Source of the DNA: Vibrio parahaemolyticus
Lineage (GTDB): Bacteria > Pseudomonadota > Gammaproteobacteria > Enterobacterales > Vibrionaceae
Direction: 5' to 3'
DNA length: 64,000 nucleotides
Assembly (NCBI RefSeq): GCF_900460535.1
Contig: NZ_UHIL01000002.1
Coordinates: 558,001-622,000 of the forward strand
Translations under genes and position numbers: made by a program
The notes under the pieces: model-generated
The model's input: only the letters and a program-made list of their open reading frames with translations
Told to the model about the DNA's origin: nothing
Database searches by the model: none
Shown: positions 10,038-19,543 of the stretch, piece after piece
Position numbering within the stretch: the first letter of the stretch is position 1
How the letters are laid out: every line of letters starts with the position of its first letter

Positions 10038-10679
10038 TTAGGCAAACACGGTTTTGTAGGCTTCGCCAGCACCATCGATGAACATTTGGGTGCCGATAAC
10101 CGCCAAAATCAGGCCCATCATTTTTGTCACCACATTCAAAGCACTAGGCCCTACCGCTTTGACCAGTTTGTCCCCAAACAGGAACAATATGTAGGTGATG
10201 ATACAAAGAACCGCAAATGAAACGATGGTAATAATGGTTTGGTCAAAACCACCTGTGGTCGCAAAGTTCATCGCTGTCGCAATCGTACCCGGCCCCGCGA
10301 GTATTGGCATCGCCAACGGTGATACGGCAATACTCAAGGCTGCCTGTTGCTGCGCAGGCGAATACGCTTTTTCCTTGGTTTTTTGATGCGTGGAATCTCC
10401 TTGCAACATATTAAAACCTATCATGAAGACTAAGATCCCCCCAGTAATGCGCAGCGCATAAAGGGTGATACCAAAGAGGTCGAAAATCACTTTTCCTGCG
10501 ATGGCAAAAATAGCCACGATGACAAAAGCAATAAACACCGAACGAAGTGCGATTGATCGAACGGTCTCTTTATCTTCATCCGCCGTGAGGCTCAAAAAGA
10601 TAGGAATATTGGCAATGGGATTCATAATCGCAAAAAAGCCCATGAACACCGTGACAGTATGAAGTATCAGCTCTTTCAT
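10038..10679 (-). CDS. MarC family integral membrane protein (YhgN/SnatA type)
   Basis: A 213-residue hydrophobic protein with about six membrane segments. It starts with the family-typical FMGFFAIMNPIANIPIF and contains the conserved SPLAMPILAGPGTIATAMN loop. MarC/UPF0056 proteins are inner-membrane proteins; some members export small neutral amino acids, whereas the original link to multiple antibiotic resistance was not upheld. A transport role is therefore plausible but unproven. It is a single gene divergent from nfsA, with a short GGGAAG ribosome site before the ATG. Confidence 0.88.
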   Translation of the reverse strand: MKELILHTVTVFMGFFAIMNPIANIPIFLSLTADEDKETVRSIALRSVFIAFVIVAIFAIAGKVIFDLFGITLYALRITGGILVFMIGFNMLQGDSTHQKTKEKAYSPAQQQAALSIAVSPLAMPILAGPGTIATAMNFATTGGFDQTIITIVSFAVLCIITYILFLFGDKLVKAVGPSALNVVTKMMGLILAVIGTQMFIDGAGEAYKTVFA

Positions 10680-10874
10680 CTTCCCAACGCAGATAAACTA
10701 TTGATTCTAAAAACAGTATATACCTTCACAAACAGAATGCGCGCCGTTTCCCCAGTCTGAACTCAAACTTATGCTCTAAGGCACATTTTTTCTTTCGCGA
10801 TAGTTTACCCATTCATTAAATACCGCTAAGGTGAACGCTCAGCCTAACAATAGAACAAAGGATGTTAAGTCATC

Positions 10875-11597
10875 ATGAACAGTACGATCCAAACCATTCT
10901 TGGCCACCGTTCCATTCGTAAATTTACCTCACAGCCTATCGATAAAGAGCAACTGGAAACCATCCTTCAAGCGGGTCTTGCCGCATCCTCATCCAGTATG
11001 TTGCAGGTAGTATCAATTGTTAGAGTCACGGACACAGAGAAGAGATCACAACTAGCGAAATTTGCAGGGAATCAAGCATACGTTGAAAGCGCGGCAGAGT
11101 TCTTGGTGTTCTGTATCGACTACCAGCGTCACACCAGTATTAATCCTGGTATTCAAGCCGATTTCACAGAGTTAACGCTAATAGGCGCCGTAGACTCTGG
11201 AATCATGGCTCAAAACTGCTTATTGGCAGCAGAATCGATGGGCTTGGGGGGCGTATACATTGGCGGTTTAAGAAATAATGCTCAGCAAGTGGATGAGCTA
11301 CTGGGGCTACCCCAGAATACCGCCATCCTATTTGGTATGTGTTTGGGCCACCCAGATCAAAACCCAGAAGTTAAGCCTCGCCTACCTGCACACGTAGTGG
11401 TGCACGAGAACCAGTACCAAGATCTCAACTTAGATGACATTCAAGAATACGACCAAACGATGCAGAACTACTATGCAAACCGCTCAAGCAATCAAAAACA
11501 AAGTACGTGGTCACAAGAAGTTACGAGCAAGTTAGCTGGTGAGTCTCGTCCGCATATTCTTCCGTATTTGAATGGAAAGGGGTTAGCAAAGAAGTGA
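10875..11597 (+). CDS. nfsA: Oxygen-insensitive NADPH nitroreductase (NfsA/FRP family)
   Basis: A 240-residue flavoprotein of the NfsA/FRP class. The N-terminal FMN-binding stretch HRSIRKFTSQPID, the AASSSSMLQ segment, the central ESMGLGGVYIGGLRNN and the C-terminal NADPH-side region containing SWSQEVTSKL are all as expected. It uses FMN to reduce nitroaromatics and quinones by two electrons with NADPH. The FRP enzyme of V. harveyi belongs to the same family and supplies FMNH2 to luciferase, but no lux gene is nearby. It is a single gene divergent from the MarC-family gene. Confidence 0.92.
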   Translation: MNSTIQTILGHRSIRKFTSQPIDKEQLETILQAGLAASSSSMLQVVSIVRVTDTEKRSQLAKFAGNQAYVESAAEFLVFCIDYQRHTSINPGIQADFTELTLIGAVDSGIMAQNCLLAAESMGLGGVYIGGLRNNAQQVDELLGLPQNTAILFGMCLGHPDQNPEVKPRLPAHVVVHENQYQDLNLDDIQEYDQTMQNYYANRSSNQKQSTWSQEVTSKLAGESRPHILPYLNGKGLAKK

Positions 11598-12015
11598 CCA
11601 TGCTGAAAGACAACGAAACAAAAATGAGATATGAGTCACATTATTGATAATCCTATTTAATACAACGAGATAATTAGTCGGTAGATTTTCTTGGTTGTAT
11701 TTTAGAAAGAAAACACTACATATAGAGCTAATAAACAAAATTTGAGCTAATTGAACAAGTTTTTTATCCACAATATGAAATCTTGTAAATAAAAACATAA
11801 AAATACGATATTTATCTGGACACTTGCTGAATTTCTGTCTATTGCTCTAGTCATTGAAATTCATTAGAGTTCGCGTCTCCAGATGCAACCAATTCCTTAT
11901 TGAGCGCTTTATAAATAAAAAGAAGTAGTGCCTATAAGATTATGTTGTGAAGTTTTTTCTGGAGAAGGATGTTGCTACCAGCAACTCGCTCTTTACGTCA
12001 GATGAATGAAAAAAC
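11598..12015. other. AT-rich intergenic region before the wza operon
   Basis: No gene is supported in these about 420 bases. A small perfect hairpin (GTTGCT-ACC-AGCAAC, 11971-11985) lies in the presumed 5' untranslated region of wza. It does not match the RfaH ops element in the transcribed orientation. No clear terminator for nfsA was seen. Confidence 0.5.
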
Positions 12016-13137
12016 ATGAATTTCAAACATAAAAAGCTAGCTAGTTTAGTGCTTTCCTCAGTACTTCTTTCTGGATGTACTGTACCCGGTAGTCACCTTT
12101 CCACAGATGGAAAAAACTTCGTCGAAGACAGCAATGTTAGTCGCACTTCTGATTTCAATGTTTTTCCACTTACACTTGATAAAGTATCTCAACTTAAAAG
12201 TTTGGGAATAGAAGCCAAATCCAACCCTGAGCTAGATCGCCAACTTAGCGCTTATGAGTATGAGGTTGGCCCTGGAGATATACTAAACATTACTATTTGG
12301 GATCACCCAGAACTAACTATTCCTGCTGGTTCTTATCGCAGCTCTGCTGAAGCGGGTAACTGGGTACATGCTGATGGTACTATCTTCTATCCATATATAG
12401 GTATTGTTGATGTTGCGGGTAAAAACGTTCGTCAAATTCGTGCAGATATTTCTCGTCGATTAGCAAAGTACATAGAAAGTCCTCAAGTGGATGTCAGCGT
12501 CGCCGCTTTTCGTTCGAAAAAATCCTACATAACTGGTGAGGTAAATAATCCGGGACAACAACCAATCACCAATATCCCACTGACCTTGTTAGATGCAATT
12601 AACCGTGCAGGTGGATTAGCCGAAAACGCCGACTGGAAAAATGTAACACTGACAAGAAACGGCATTGTTGAAAACATATCTCTTTATGCGCTGATGCAAG
12701 AAGGCGACCTCACTGAAAATAGGCTACTTCAACCAGGTGATATCATCCATGTGCCAAGAAATGATTCGCAAAAGGTTTTCGTTATGGGTGAAGTTAACGA
12801 CCCTAAACTACTGAAAATAGATCGCGCTGGCATGAGCCTTACGGAAGCTCTGAGTAACGTTGGCGGTATTAATCAGATATCAGCGGATGCGACAGGTGTA
12901 TTCGTAATTAGGAGGTCACAAGACGCAGGTTCACTGGGCGACATATATCAACTTGATGTCTCCGATGCGGCAGCGCTCGTTATTGGTACTGAATTTGCTC
13001 TCAAACCGTATGACATCGTTTATGTCACTGCGGCGCCTATCAGTCGTTGGAATCGCGTTATTGCACAGCTAGTACCTACCATCTCAGGCTTCAATGAACT
13101 TACAGAAGGCGTCCTTCGAGTCAGGACTTGGCCATAG
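12016..13137 (+). CDS. wza: Wza-like outer-membrane polysaccharide export lipoprotein
   Basis: A 373-residue protein with a lipoprotein signal (lipobox LLSGC, Cys21). It then has the polysaccharide export/SLBB architecture: the Poly_export domain (YEVGPGDILNITIWDHPELT, about 77-180), SLBB-type repeats (GEVNNPGQQPI; MGEVNDPKLLKI) and a C-terminal amphipathic helix containing a Trp (RWNRVIAQLVPTISGF) like the helix that forms the Wza outer-membrane pore. It should form the octameric channel through which capsule or exopolysaccharide leaves the cell. It is the first gene of a wza-wzb-wzc operon, with a 72-bp gap to wzb. Confidence 0.93.
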   Translation: MNFKHKKLASLVLSSVLLSGCTVPGSHLSTDGKNFVEDSNVSRTSDFNVFPLTLDKVSQLKSLGIEAKSNPELDRQLSAYEYEVGPGDILNITIWDHPELTIPAGSYRSSAEAGNWVHADGTIFYPYIGIVDVAGKNVRQIRADISRRLAKYIESPQVDVSVAAFRSKKSYITGEVNNPGQQPITNIPLTLLDAINRAGGLAENADWKNVTLTRNGIVENISLYALMQEGDLTENRLLQPGDIIHVPRNDSQKVFVMGEVNDPKLLKIDRAGMSLTEALSNVGGINQISADATGVFVIRRSQDAGSLGDIYQLDVSDAAALVIGTEFALKPYDIVYVTAAPISRWNRVIAQLVPTISGFNELTEGVLRVRTWP

Positions 13138-13209
13138 AAAAAGCATTCTGAAGGGCTTGTTTGAACACAAACAAGTCATTCAAACGTTGTCTATAAGAAG
13201 GAGCAAAAC

Positions 13210-13650
13210 ATGTTTTCGAACATTCTTGTCGTGTGTGTAGGTAATATTTGTCGCTCCCCCACAGGCGAGCGGTTACTACAGCAACTACTCCCAGATAAAC
13301 AGATTTCTTCGGCGGGTATTGCCGTAGAAAAAAGTCGCCTAACCGGAAAACCAGCAGATGAAACCGCCAGACTTGTCGCGTCAGAACGTGGTATCTACCT
13401 GCTAGACCACAAAGCACAGCAGCTAACCGCTCAGTTGTGCGCAAAGCAAGACCTAATATTGGTGATGGAACAAGGTCATATCGATGCTTTGACGGAGCTG
13501 GTACCGGAGGCTAGAGGTAAAGCAATGTTATTTGGTCACTGGATAGGTTCCGTGGATATTCCAGATCCATACAGACAGAGTAGAGAAGCCTTTGAACATG
13601 CATTATCTCTGATTGAAAATGCTGCTCATGCATGGGCAAAAAAAATATAA
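13210..13650 (+). CDS. wzb: Wzb-like low-molecular-weight protein-tyrosine phosphatase
   Basis: A 146-residue LMW-PTP. The P-loop CVGNICRS (C-x5-R) lies at about 9-16 and the general-acid loop DPYRQS near residue 118. Its expected partner is the tyrosine autokinase encoded next, which it dephosphorylates to cycle polysaccharide polymerisation and export. AAGGAG precedes the ATG. The 3' end lies 29 bases before the preferred wzc start, or overlaps an alternative upstream ATG at 13632. Confidence 0.94.
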   Translation: MFSNILVVCVGNICRSPTGERLLQQLLPDKQISSAGIAVEKSRLTGKPADETARLVASERGIYLLDHKAQQLTAQLCAKQDLILVMEQGHIDALTELVPEARGKAMLFGHWIGSVDIPDPYRQSREAFEHALSLIENAAHAWAKKI

Positions 13651-13679
13651 ATTCAGATCACTTGGCGAAATATAAAATA

Positions 13680-15839
13680 ATGGCTAACCAAACAATACAA
13701 TCATCTGCTCTTGCTGATGATGAGATCGACCTAGGCAAGCTCTTCGGCATATTGATAGACGCGAAATGGTTTATCATCAGCATTACACTCTTTTTTGCAA
13801 CATTAGGTATCGCGGTCGCGTTGCTATCAACTCCGATTTACAAAGCCGACGCGTTAATACAAATCGAAAAGAAGAGTTCAGGTGGTATCTCGGCGATGGT
13901 CGGTGACATGGGAGAACTCTTTTCTGCCGAATCATCTGCAACTACAGAAATTGAAATAATTAAATCGAGAATGATTCTTGGCGATACCGTTGATAAGTTT
14001 AACTTAACAACCATTGCCACTCCTGATTACTTACCTTTTGTTGGTAAAGGTCTAGCACGAATCAACGGTACTCAAAACTACATTTCTTTGACCACGTTTG
14101 AAGTACCTCGAACGGCTAGAGGGTTATCTCATCAACTGATTGCTACAGATGTCGAGAAAGGTCAATTCAGCCTAATGCTTGAAGACCAAATGGTACTTTC
14201 TGGTTCAGTTGGTCAACTGATTGAGATGAATGGCTATCGTGTAAAAGTGAACCAGCTCAATGCTCAAAATGAAGATACTTTTACAATAAGTAAAATAAGC
14301 AAGTTAGATGCTATCAACAAGTTAGCTTCACAACTTTCTATTTCAGAGAGAGGTAACCAAACAGGTATTGTGTCTCTAAGCATTGAAGGTGAATACCCAG
14401 ACCACAATCAGCTTGTTTTAAATGATGTTGTTCAAAACTATTTTTTGCAGAATGTTAGAAGAAACTCAGCTGAAGCTGAGCAGAGCCTCAACTTCCTTAA
14501 AGGTCATTTACCCGAGATTAAGGACAAGCTAACTATTTCAGAAGATACATTGAACAGTTTTAGACAAGAAAACGAATCTATCGATTTAAATCTCGAAGCA
14601 CAATCTACTCTAAAAGTGATGGTGGCACTTGAAGCCCAACTTAATGAGTTAACATTTAAAGAAAGTGAAATCAGTCAAAAATTCACCCAAGACCACCCAG
14701 CTTATAAATCGCTGTTAGACAAACGTCAGACATTACTGCAAGAGAAAGAGCGTCTTAACAAACAAGTTCAAAAACTGCCAAAAACACAGCGCGAAGTCTT
14801 GCGTATGACTCGTGATGTCGAAGTAAACCAGCAAATCTACATCCAACTTTTGAATAAAGTTCAAGAGCTAAATATCATAAAAGCTGGCACCGTGGGTAAT
14901 GTGCGTATTATTGACAATGCACAATCTTACGCCGTTCCTATTAAACCGAAAAAACCTTTGATTGTGGTTTTGGCTACTCTTCTTGGAGGCATGGTAGCTG
15001 TCGCATTTGTTCTGGTAAAAACCGCGTTTCATCGTGGAGTGACTTCTCCTGATGTAATTGAGCAAACTGGAATATCTGTATATGCAAGTGTTCCTAAATC
15101 GGCACAACAATTGGAAGTCGCGAACAAGCTAAAACGCAAAAACAACAAAGACTTACTTCTTTTAGCAAATGCCAATCCAGCAGATCTATCAATTGAAGCA
15201 CTACGTGGACTTCGAACCAGCTTACACTTCGCAATGTTGGAAGCCAAAAACAATGTCTTAATGATTTCAGGCCCAGCGCCTTCCATTGGTAAGACGTTCG
15301 TATCAACCAACTTTGCTGCCGTTGCGGCTAAAACGGGTCAAAAAGTCCTTTTGGTGGATGCTGACATGCGAAAAGGTTATTTACAGCAATGTTTTGGCCT
15401 CACAGCAGAGCAAGGGTTATCTGACTTACTAAGTGGAAAAATTGATCGAGCAACCGCAATCAAACCAAGTCAAGTTGAAAACTTGGATGTGGTTACTCGC
15501 GGTCAAGTACCACCAAATCCATCAGAGCTTTTGATGCATCCACGATTTGTTGAATTTGTAGAACAAGTATCAAAAGAATACGATCTAGTCATCATCGATA
15601 CACCGCCTGTACTTGCAGTAACGGATCCAAGCATCGTTGGTGCACTTGCTGGCACCACATTGATGGTAGCTCGCTTTGACCAAACGACATTGAAAGAAAT
15701 TGAGGTAGCACGTGGTCGCTTCGAGCAATCAGGTGTAGAAGTTAAAGGTGTGATTCTCAATGCGGTTGAGAAAAAAGCATCTAACTCATACGGCTATGGA
15801 TACGGCTACTACAACTACGCGTACAAAAGCGAATCATGA
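13680..15839 (+). CDS. wzc: Wzc-like polysaccharide co-polymerase and tyrosine autokinase
   Basis: A protein of about 719 residues. It has an N-terminal Wzz domain with a first membrane segment (about 30-50), a long periplasmic coiled-coil region, a second membrane segment (LIVVLATLLGGMVAVAFVLV), then a BY-kinase domain. The domain carries Walker A PSIGKT (Lys near 538), Walker A' VLLVDADMRKG (about 557-567) and Walker B VIIDTPP. The C-terminus is a Tyr-rich cluster with about eight tyrosines in the last 16 residues, the usual autophosphorylation tail. ATG at 13680 is preferred over 13632, which would overlap wzb and add a polar leader. It controls chain length and export together with Wza and Wzb. 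Confidence 0.94.
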   Translation: MANQTIQSSALADDEIDLGKLFGILIDAKWFIISITLFFATLGIAVALLSTPIYKADALIQIEKKSSGGISAMVGDMGELFSAESSATTEIEIIKSRMILGDTVDKFNLTTIATPDYLPFVGKGLARINGTQNYISLTTFEVPRTARGLSHQLIATDVEKGQFSLMLEDQMVLSGSVGQLIEMNGYRVKVNQLNAQNEDTFTISKISKLDAINKLASQLSISERGNQTGIVSLSIEGEYPDHNQLVLNDVVQNYFLQNVRRNSAEAEQSLNFLKGHLPEIKDKLTISEDTLNSFRQENESIDLNLEAQSTLKVMVALEAQLNELTFKESEISQKFTQDHPAYKSLLDKRQTLLQEKERLNKQVQKLPKTQREVLRMTRDVEVNQQIYIQLLNKVQELNIIKAGTVGNVRIIDNAQSYAVPIKPKKPLIVVLATLLGGMVAVAFVLVKTAFHRGVTSPDVIEQTGISVYASVPKSAQQLEVANKLKRKNNKDLLLLANANPADLSIEALRGLRTSLHFAMLEAKNNVLMISGPAPSIGKTFVSTNFAAVAAKTGQKVLLVDADMRKGYLQQCFGLTAEQGLSDLLSGKIDRATAIKPSQVENLDVVTRGQVPPNPSELLMHPRFVEFVEQVSKEYDLVIIDTPPVLAVTDPSIVGALAGTTLMVARFDQTTLKEIEVARGRFEQSGVEVKGVILNAVEKKASNSYGYGYGYYNYAYKSES

Positions 15840-15871
15840 ATTAATCTAGATCGCTAATTTGACCAAATATG

Positions 15872-15904
15872 ACAAAGCCCTGCTAGAAACAGCAGGGCTT
15901 TGTC
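15872..15904 (+). terminator. Terminator of the wza-wzb-wzc operon (bidirectional)
   Basis: A 13-bp perfect stem (ACAAAGCCCTGCT/AGCAGGGCTTTGT) lies between convergent genes. Confidence 0.88.
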
Positions 15905-16278
15905 TATTGCACTCTTAATTGCTTATACGTCAACAAACTGAGCGAGACAAAGAATATTGGGTCACTCCAACCAAAACCGACAAATACTCCTGTAATGCCG
16001 GCATAGGTAGTAATCACTGCCCCTAACCCATTAGTAATCAATAATGCTTTAAACAGCTGTTTCGCAGTCTTACCAGATTCCACATCACGTAGCATCAAAC
16101 TCACCGCAGCGATTCCACCTAAAAAGATCGATGTATGTTGCGATAAAAACAGCGCGTATTGGTCGTTAATTTGTACGCCATACATCGGCCACATCATGGT
16201 TGGTACAAAAAACAACGCGAAAGCGAATACCGTATATATGACACCATGAACGGTTAGAAAAGCGCGGTTAGTCATCAT
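15904..16278 (-). CDS. Small four-helix membrane protein of unknown function
   Basis: A protein of about 125 residues with four hydrophobic segments (VIYTVFAFALFFV; HTSIFLGGIAAVSLM; ALLITNGLGAVITTYAGITG; PIFFVSLSLLTY). No catalytic motif is seen and I do not recognise a named family; the layout resembles DUF4345/DoxX-like small membrane proteins. The start at 16278 is preferred because GGAGG lies eight bases upstream; a longer frame to 16293 would overlap the ydhR-like gene. The 4-bp gap to that gene implies one transcript, divergent from a LysR-type regulator that is the obvious candidate controller. Confidence 0.78.
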   Translation of the reverse strand: MMTNRAFLTVHGVIYTVFAFALFFVPTMMWPMYGVQINDQYALFLSQHTSIFLGGIAAVSLMLRDVESGKTAKQLFKALLITNGLGAVITTYAGITGVFVGFGWSDPIFFVSLSLLTYKQLRVQ

Positions 16279-16282
16279 CCCC

Positions 16283-16591
16283 TTATCCTCCAATCGGCCC
16301 TTGATTGATCGTCGTTAACGGCACATTGATATCGAAGATTTGACCTCGCACTTCGACTACGCCCATTTTTCGTAAGCGTGCGGCATGCATTTCGAGATAA
16401 GCTTGCGCCGTGGCTTCATCTTCAAAAAGATAGATACCACCACCGAGTTTGTCTTTTTCGCTTTCCGTCCAAATTTTCCAAATCATGCCCGGCTCTTGGT
16501 TAATCGACTTAGCTAAGTCGACCAAAGCATTCGACATCTCTTCACCAAACGGACCATGAAATTCAAAATCAACTTGCAATAATTTAGCCAT
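16283..16591 (-). CDS. YdhR-like mono-oxygenase family protein (dimeric alpha+beta barrel)
   Basis: A 102-residue protein closely resembling the YdhR family: N-terminal LLQVDFEFHGPFGEEM, central PGMIWKIWTE, LGGGIYLFEDEATAQAYLEMH and a C-terminal DINVPLTTIN. YdhR folds like ActVA-Orf6 mono-oxygenases, but its physiological substrate is not established. A strong GAGGAG ribosome site precedes the ATG. It is the first gene of a two-gene unit transcribed away from the LysR regulator at 16701, so regulation by that protein is likely. Confidence 0.85.
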   Translation of the reverse strand: MAKLLQVDFEFHGPFGEEMSNALVDLAKSINQEPGMIWKIWTESEKDKLGGGIYLFEDEATAQAYLEMHAARLRKMGVVEVRGQIFDINVPLTTINQGPIGG

Positions 16592-16700
16592 CTTGAGTCT
16601 CCTCTTCTTACTGACTCGCTTTCGATGACAAGATTATTACCTTTATAAAACTGACAAAAAAGTTCATAATTTTGCCATTAACCGTCTAAAAAATTGACTT

Positions 16701-17591
16701 ATGAGACTAAAAACGACCTTAGAACAATGGCAAACGCTACAAGCGATTGATCAAGAAGGCAGCATTCAATCCGCAGCTTTGCTGCTCAACAAGAGCCATA
16801 CCACATTGATCTACTCGGTGAGGAAGTTAGAAGACCAACTTGGTATTCAACTTATCGAAGTACGAGGGCGCAAAGCAGGTTTGACTGAGCACGGCAAAGC
16901 CATACTGCGTCGTGCACAATCCATGCTTGAACAAGCGCGGGAACTGGAGGTCATCAGCGAGCAGTTAAAAAGTGGGGTGGAATCTCAAATCACGGTCGCA
17001 GTAGATCATCTTTGTGACCCTTGTTGGCTTTATGCACCACTCAGTCAATTTTTGGAGGACAACAACACGACCTCCGTTCAAGTGGTTGAAACGTCACTGA
17101 GCAAAACAACCGAAATGGTCGTAAATGAGCTCGCTGACATCGCAATCATCAACTTACCGATAACCAACTACCCTGCCGAAGCATTTGGCGTAACAACCAT
17201 GCTGCCTGTAATCGCAGCACACCATCCACTCGCTAAAAAGCCGCATGTTTCCATCGACGATTTTACAACCACCAGCCAAATTGTCATCCGTGACTTAGGC
17301 GATTCAGACAAAACGAAAAGAGATGTGGGTTGGTTACGCGCACGTCAGCGTATTACCGTCGATAACTTCGACCACGCTTTTCACGCCGTAGAGCAAGGCG
17401 CTGGATTTTGTCGTCTACCAGCGCACTTAGTCGCAGCCCGCGAGAGCGATAAAATTAAAGTATTGGAGATCGAACACTCCCATCAATATCAAGTTGCGCT
17501 GCACCTCACTTTGCCCAAAGGAGCCAAAAGTGGTCCTGCGACTCAAGCGCTTTATCGTACTTTACTCAAAAGTGTAGAAACTCGAGCCTAG
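16701..17591 (+). CDS. LysR-type transcriptional regulator
   Basis: A 296-residue LysR protein. The N-terminal winged helix-turn-helix (LEQWQTLQAIDQEGSIQSAA ... HTTLIYSVRKLEDQLGIQL) is followed by a linker helix and a two-lobe effector domain from about residue 90. The 109-bp space to the divergent ydhR-like gene is typical for autoregulation and control of the neighbour. The effector is unknown. No strong Shine-Dalgarno site precedes the ATG. Confidence 0.9.
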   Translation: MRLKTTLEQWQTLQAIDQEGSIQSAALLLNKSHTTLIYSVRKLEDQLGIQLIEVRGRKAGLTEHGKAILRRAQSMLEQARELEVISEQLKSGVESQITVAVDHLCDPCWLYAPLSQFLEDNNTTSVQVVETSLSKTTEMVVNELADIAIINLPITNYPAEAFGVTTMLPVIAAHHPLAKKPHVSIDDFTTTSQIVIRDLGDSDKTKRDVGWLRARQRITVDNFDHAFHAVEQGAGFCRLPAHLVAARESDKIKVLEIEHSHQYQVALHLTLPKGAKSGPATQALYRTLLKSVETRA

Positions 17592-17871
17592 CGACAGTGG
17601 TATTGAGTTGAATCGCTAGTGTTATCGCCTATTGATTCTCCCTAAATATAGAGAAACGGCCATTTTGTGACGCTACACTCTCACAAAAGGTTGCACGAAG
17701 GATAGCGACCACCTACTATCACTCTGCTCATGCCTAAAGCACCCAACACTCGCGGAAAGAACTCGGTTCACGGCAATATCCTCACCTGCTTGGTTTAGCA
17801 GGCACAATCTGTTTTTACCTTCTTTTTAGCTTCTATTTAGGCGAGTGTGGAAGAAATAAGAAAGGTAAAAT

Positions 17872-19143
17872 ATGAACTCTACAAATAGCTTCTCGATCAA
17901 TATCAATCAGCAAAAATCCATTGCTAAAAAAAGGCTCAAAGCTATCCGCCTATACGATAACGCTACGTTGGAGTTAGTTAAGCGATTTCACTCCAAACCA
18001 GAATCTTTGGCTCCCAGTACAATTCAATTGGCTGACGTTCAACATGCACTCGCAAGAGAACTGGGCTTATCCAGTTGGAGTAAACTAAAAGCTCATATCA
18101 AAGAGCTAGAAGCGCACAAACTAGCCATCAAAGAACAAAAACCGCCCCTAGATGCGAAAGTAAAAACGCTACACGTTCGTTGTGGCCACGACATTCAACA
18201 ACAACTTAAAGCCAGCGGATTTGAAGGGACATTTTTAGCCCTGCTCGATCCGCTTTGTATTGGCCCCATACCAGCAACACCGCAGAACTTCCTTGCCATT
18301 CGTGCCCAATATGTCGTAGAGACTCTGCTGCCCGTGATGAAGCGTGAAGACTCGGTTCAAGATATAGTCACATTGGAACAATCAAACCTCGATCTGTTGC
18401 AAAGTGATGTATTTGAACGAATCGTCTTTTGGGTCGAACATGACAGCTATGATCAATTGATGCTAATTCGTGCTCTAACACTGTTAGAGAATGTAGAGAA
18501 CAAAGTGATAGAGATCATTGAGTTGAACCAGTTCCCGGGTACTGAGCGATTCATCGGCTTTGGGCAGTTGCCTGAAGAAGCTATTCGTTCTTGTTGGCGA
18601 TATCGTACCCCCGTATCTGCTAAGTTATTGAGCCAAGCAAAGCAGTGTTGGCAAGCAGTGTCATGTTCCTCACCAAAAGCTATCGTCAGTTTGATAGAGC
18701 AACATCAACTGGATTGCTTACCGAACATGTCCGATGTGCTTAGGCGTCTCTTGCAAGAACTGCCTCATACCAATAGCGGTTTGAGCATGACTCAACAGCT
18801 TGCTTTAAATGTATTGAGTTCACAGCGTTCACCCATCTCTGTAACAGAGTGGTTCAAGCGGTATCAGCAAATTGAACCGCTACCTTTTTTAGGTGATGTC
18901 ATGTTTTACGCCCTACTGTTTCCACTTACTCAATCCGAAGTGCCGCTTTTCGCTATCGACTCAGTAGAGAAAAATTGGTGGGAACAAAAAGTTACTTTGA
19001 CCGAATTTGGCAAAGCGTGTTTAACAGGCCAAAAGCGAGCAAAGCAATGTTACTGGGTGGGCGGAGTGCGAATAAGCGAACATAATCATTGGTGTTGGGA
19101 TCACCAACGCACCTCCACACTATCTCACTACAAAAAATCGTAA
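17872..19143 (+). CDS. DUF1835 domain-containing protein
   Basis: A 423-residue soluble protein. Residues 1-85 carry a helical segment ending ARELGLSSWSKLKAHI, a motif also common at the head of ankyrin-type proteins. About residues 100-215 match DUF1835 (LHVRCGHDIQQQLKASGF, DPLCIGPIP, VFWVEHDSYDQLMLIRAL), and the rest looks like the helical domain that usually follows DUF1835. The function of this family is unknown. AAAGGT precedes the ATG. It is a single gene, and nothing in the context suggests a pathway. Confidence 0.8.
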   Translation: MNSTNSFSININQQKSIAKKRLKAIRLYDNATLELVKRFHSKPESLAPSTIQLADVQHALARELGLSSWSKLKAHIKELEAHKLAIKEQKPPLDAKVKTLHVRCGHDIQQQLKASGFEGTFLALLDPLCIGPIPATPQNFLAIRAQYVVETLLPVMKREDSVQDIVTLEQSNLDLLQSDVFERIVFWVEHDSYDQLMLIRALTLLENVENKVIEIIELNQFPGTERFIGFGQLPEEAIRSCWRYRTPVSAKLLSQAKQCWQAVSCSSPKAIVSLIEQHQLDCLPNMSDVLRRLLQELPHTNSGLSMTQQLALNVLSSQRSPISVTEWFKRYQQIEPLPFLGDVMFYALLFPLTQSEVPLFAIDSVEKNWWEQKVTLTEFGKACLTGQKRAKQCYWVGGVRISEHNHWCWDHQRTSTLSHYKKS

Positions 19144-19543
19144 TTACGCAACCTTGAGCTGTGATGCTATTGACTGTAGTGAGCATTAGCATCGCCGTCT
19201 AGATCCAAATACTATTACGACCTATCACCTATTTCACACTGCATAAACCGTAACTATTTATGCAAAAATCAGTTTCCGCCTCGAAGATATGCACATCATT
19301 CCTTATTTAACCGAAATGTAAGAATTCATTTCTATCGGTTGTATGTTCGATAAAAGTGTTAAAACTTGAAGTTTTCAACCATCCATTTCGTTACAATTTA
19401 GTTAAAGTTCTATTTTTTATAGTGACAAAGTTCACATCTATTAATCAATCAGAGGATTATTCTTTCGTATTTTCCCACTCCACTGCTACTCTGCTCGCCG
19501 CTTTGAAGTGAACTCAAGGTGCATAACTATAAGGAGTGTTCTC
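19144..19543. other. Intergenic region upstream of the DAACS symporter
   Basis: No gene is supported. The region is AT-rich and carries a near-perfect CRP site at 19421-19436 and the AAGGAG ribosome site of the symporter at 19531-19536. Confidence 0.6.
19421..19436 (+). promoter_or_regulatory. Candidate CRP-cAMP binding site
   Basis: AGTGACAAAGTTCACA matches TGTGA-N6-TCACA in nine of ten informative positions, 108 bp before the symporter start. This suggests catabolite control of dicarboxylate or amino-acid uptake. Confidence 0.65.

Noticed and set aside
11971..11985. GTTGCTACCAGCAAC before wza as an RfaH ops element
   Set aside because: The ops-like GGTAGC string is on the non-coding orientation and the flanking consensus is missing.
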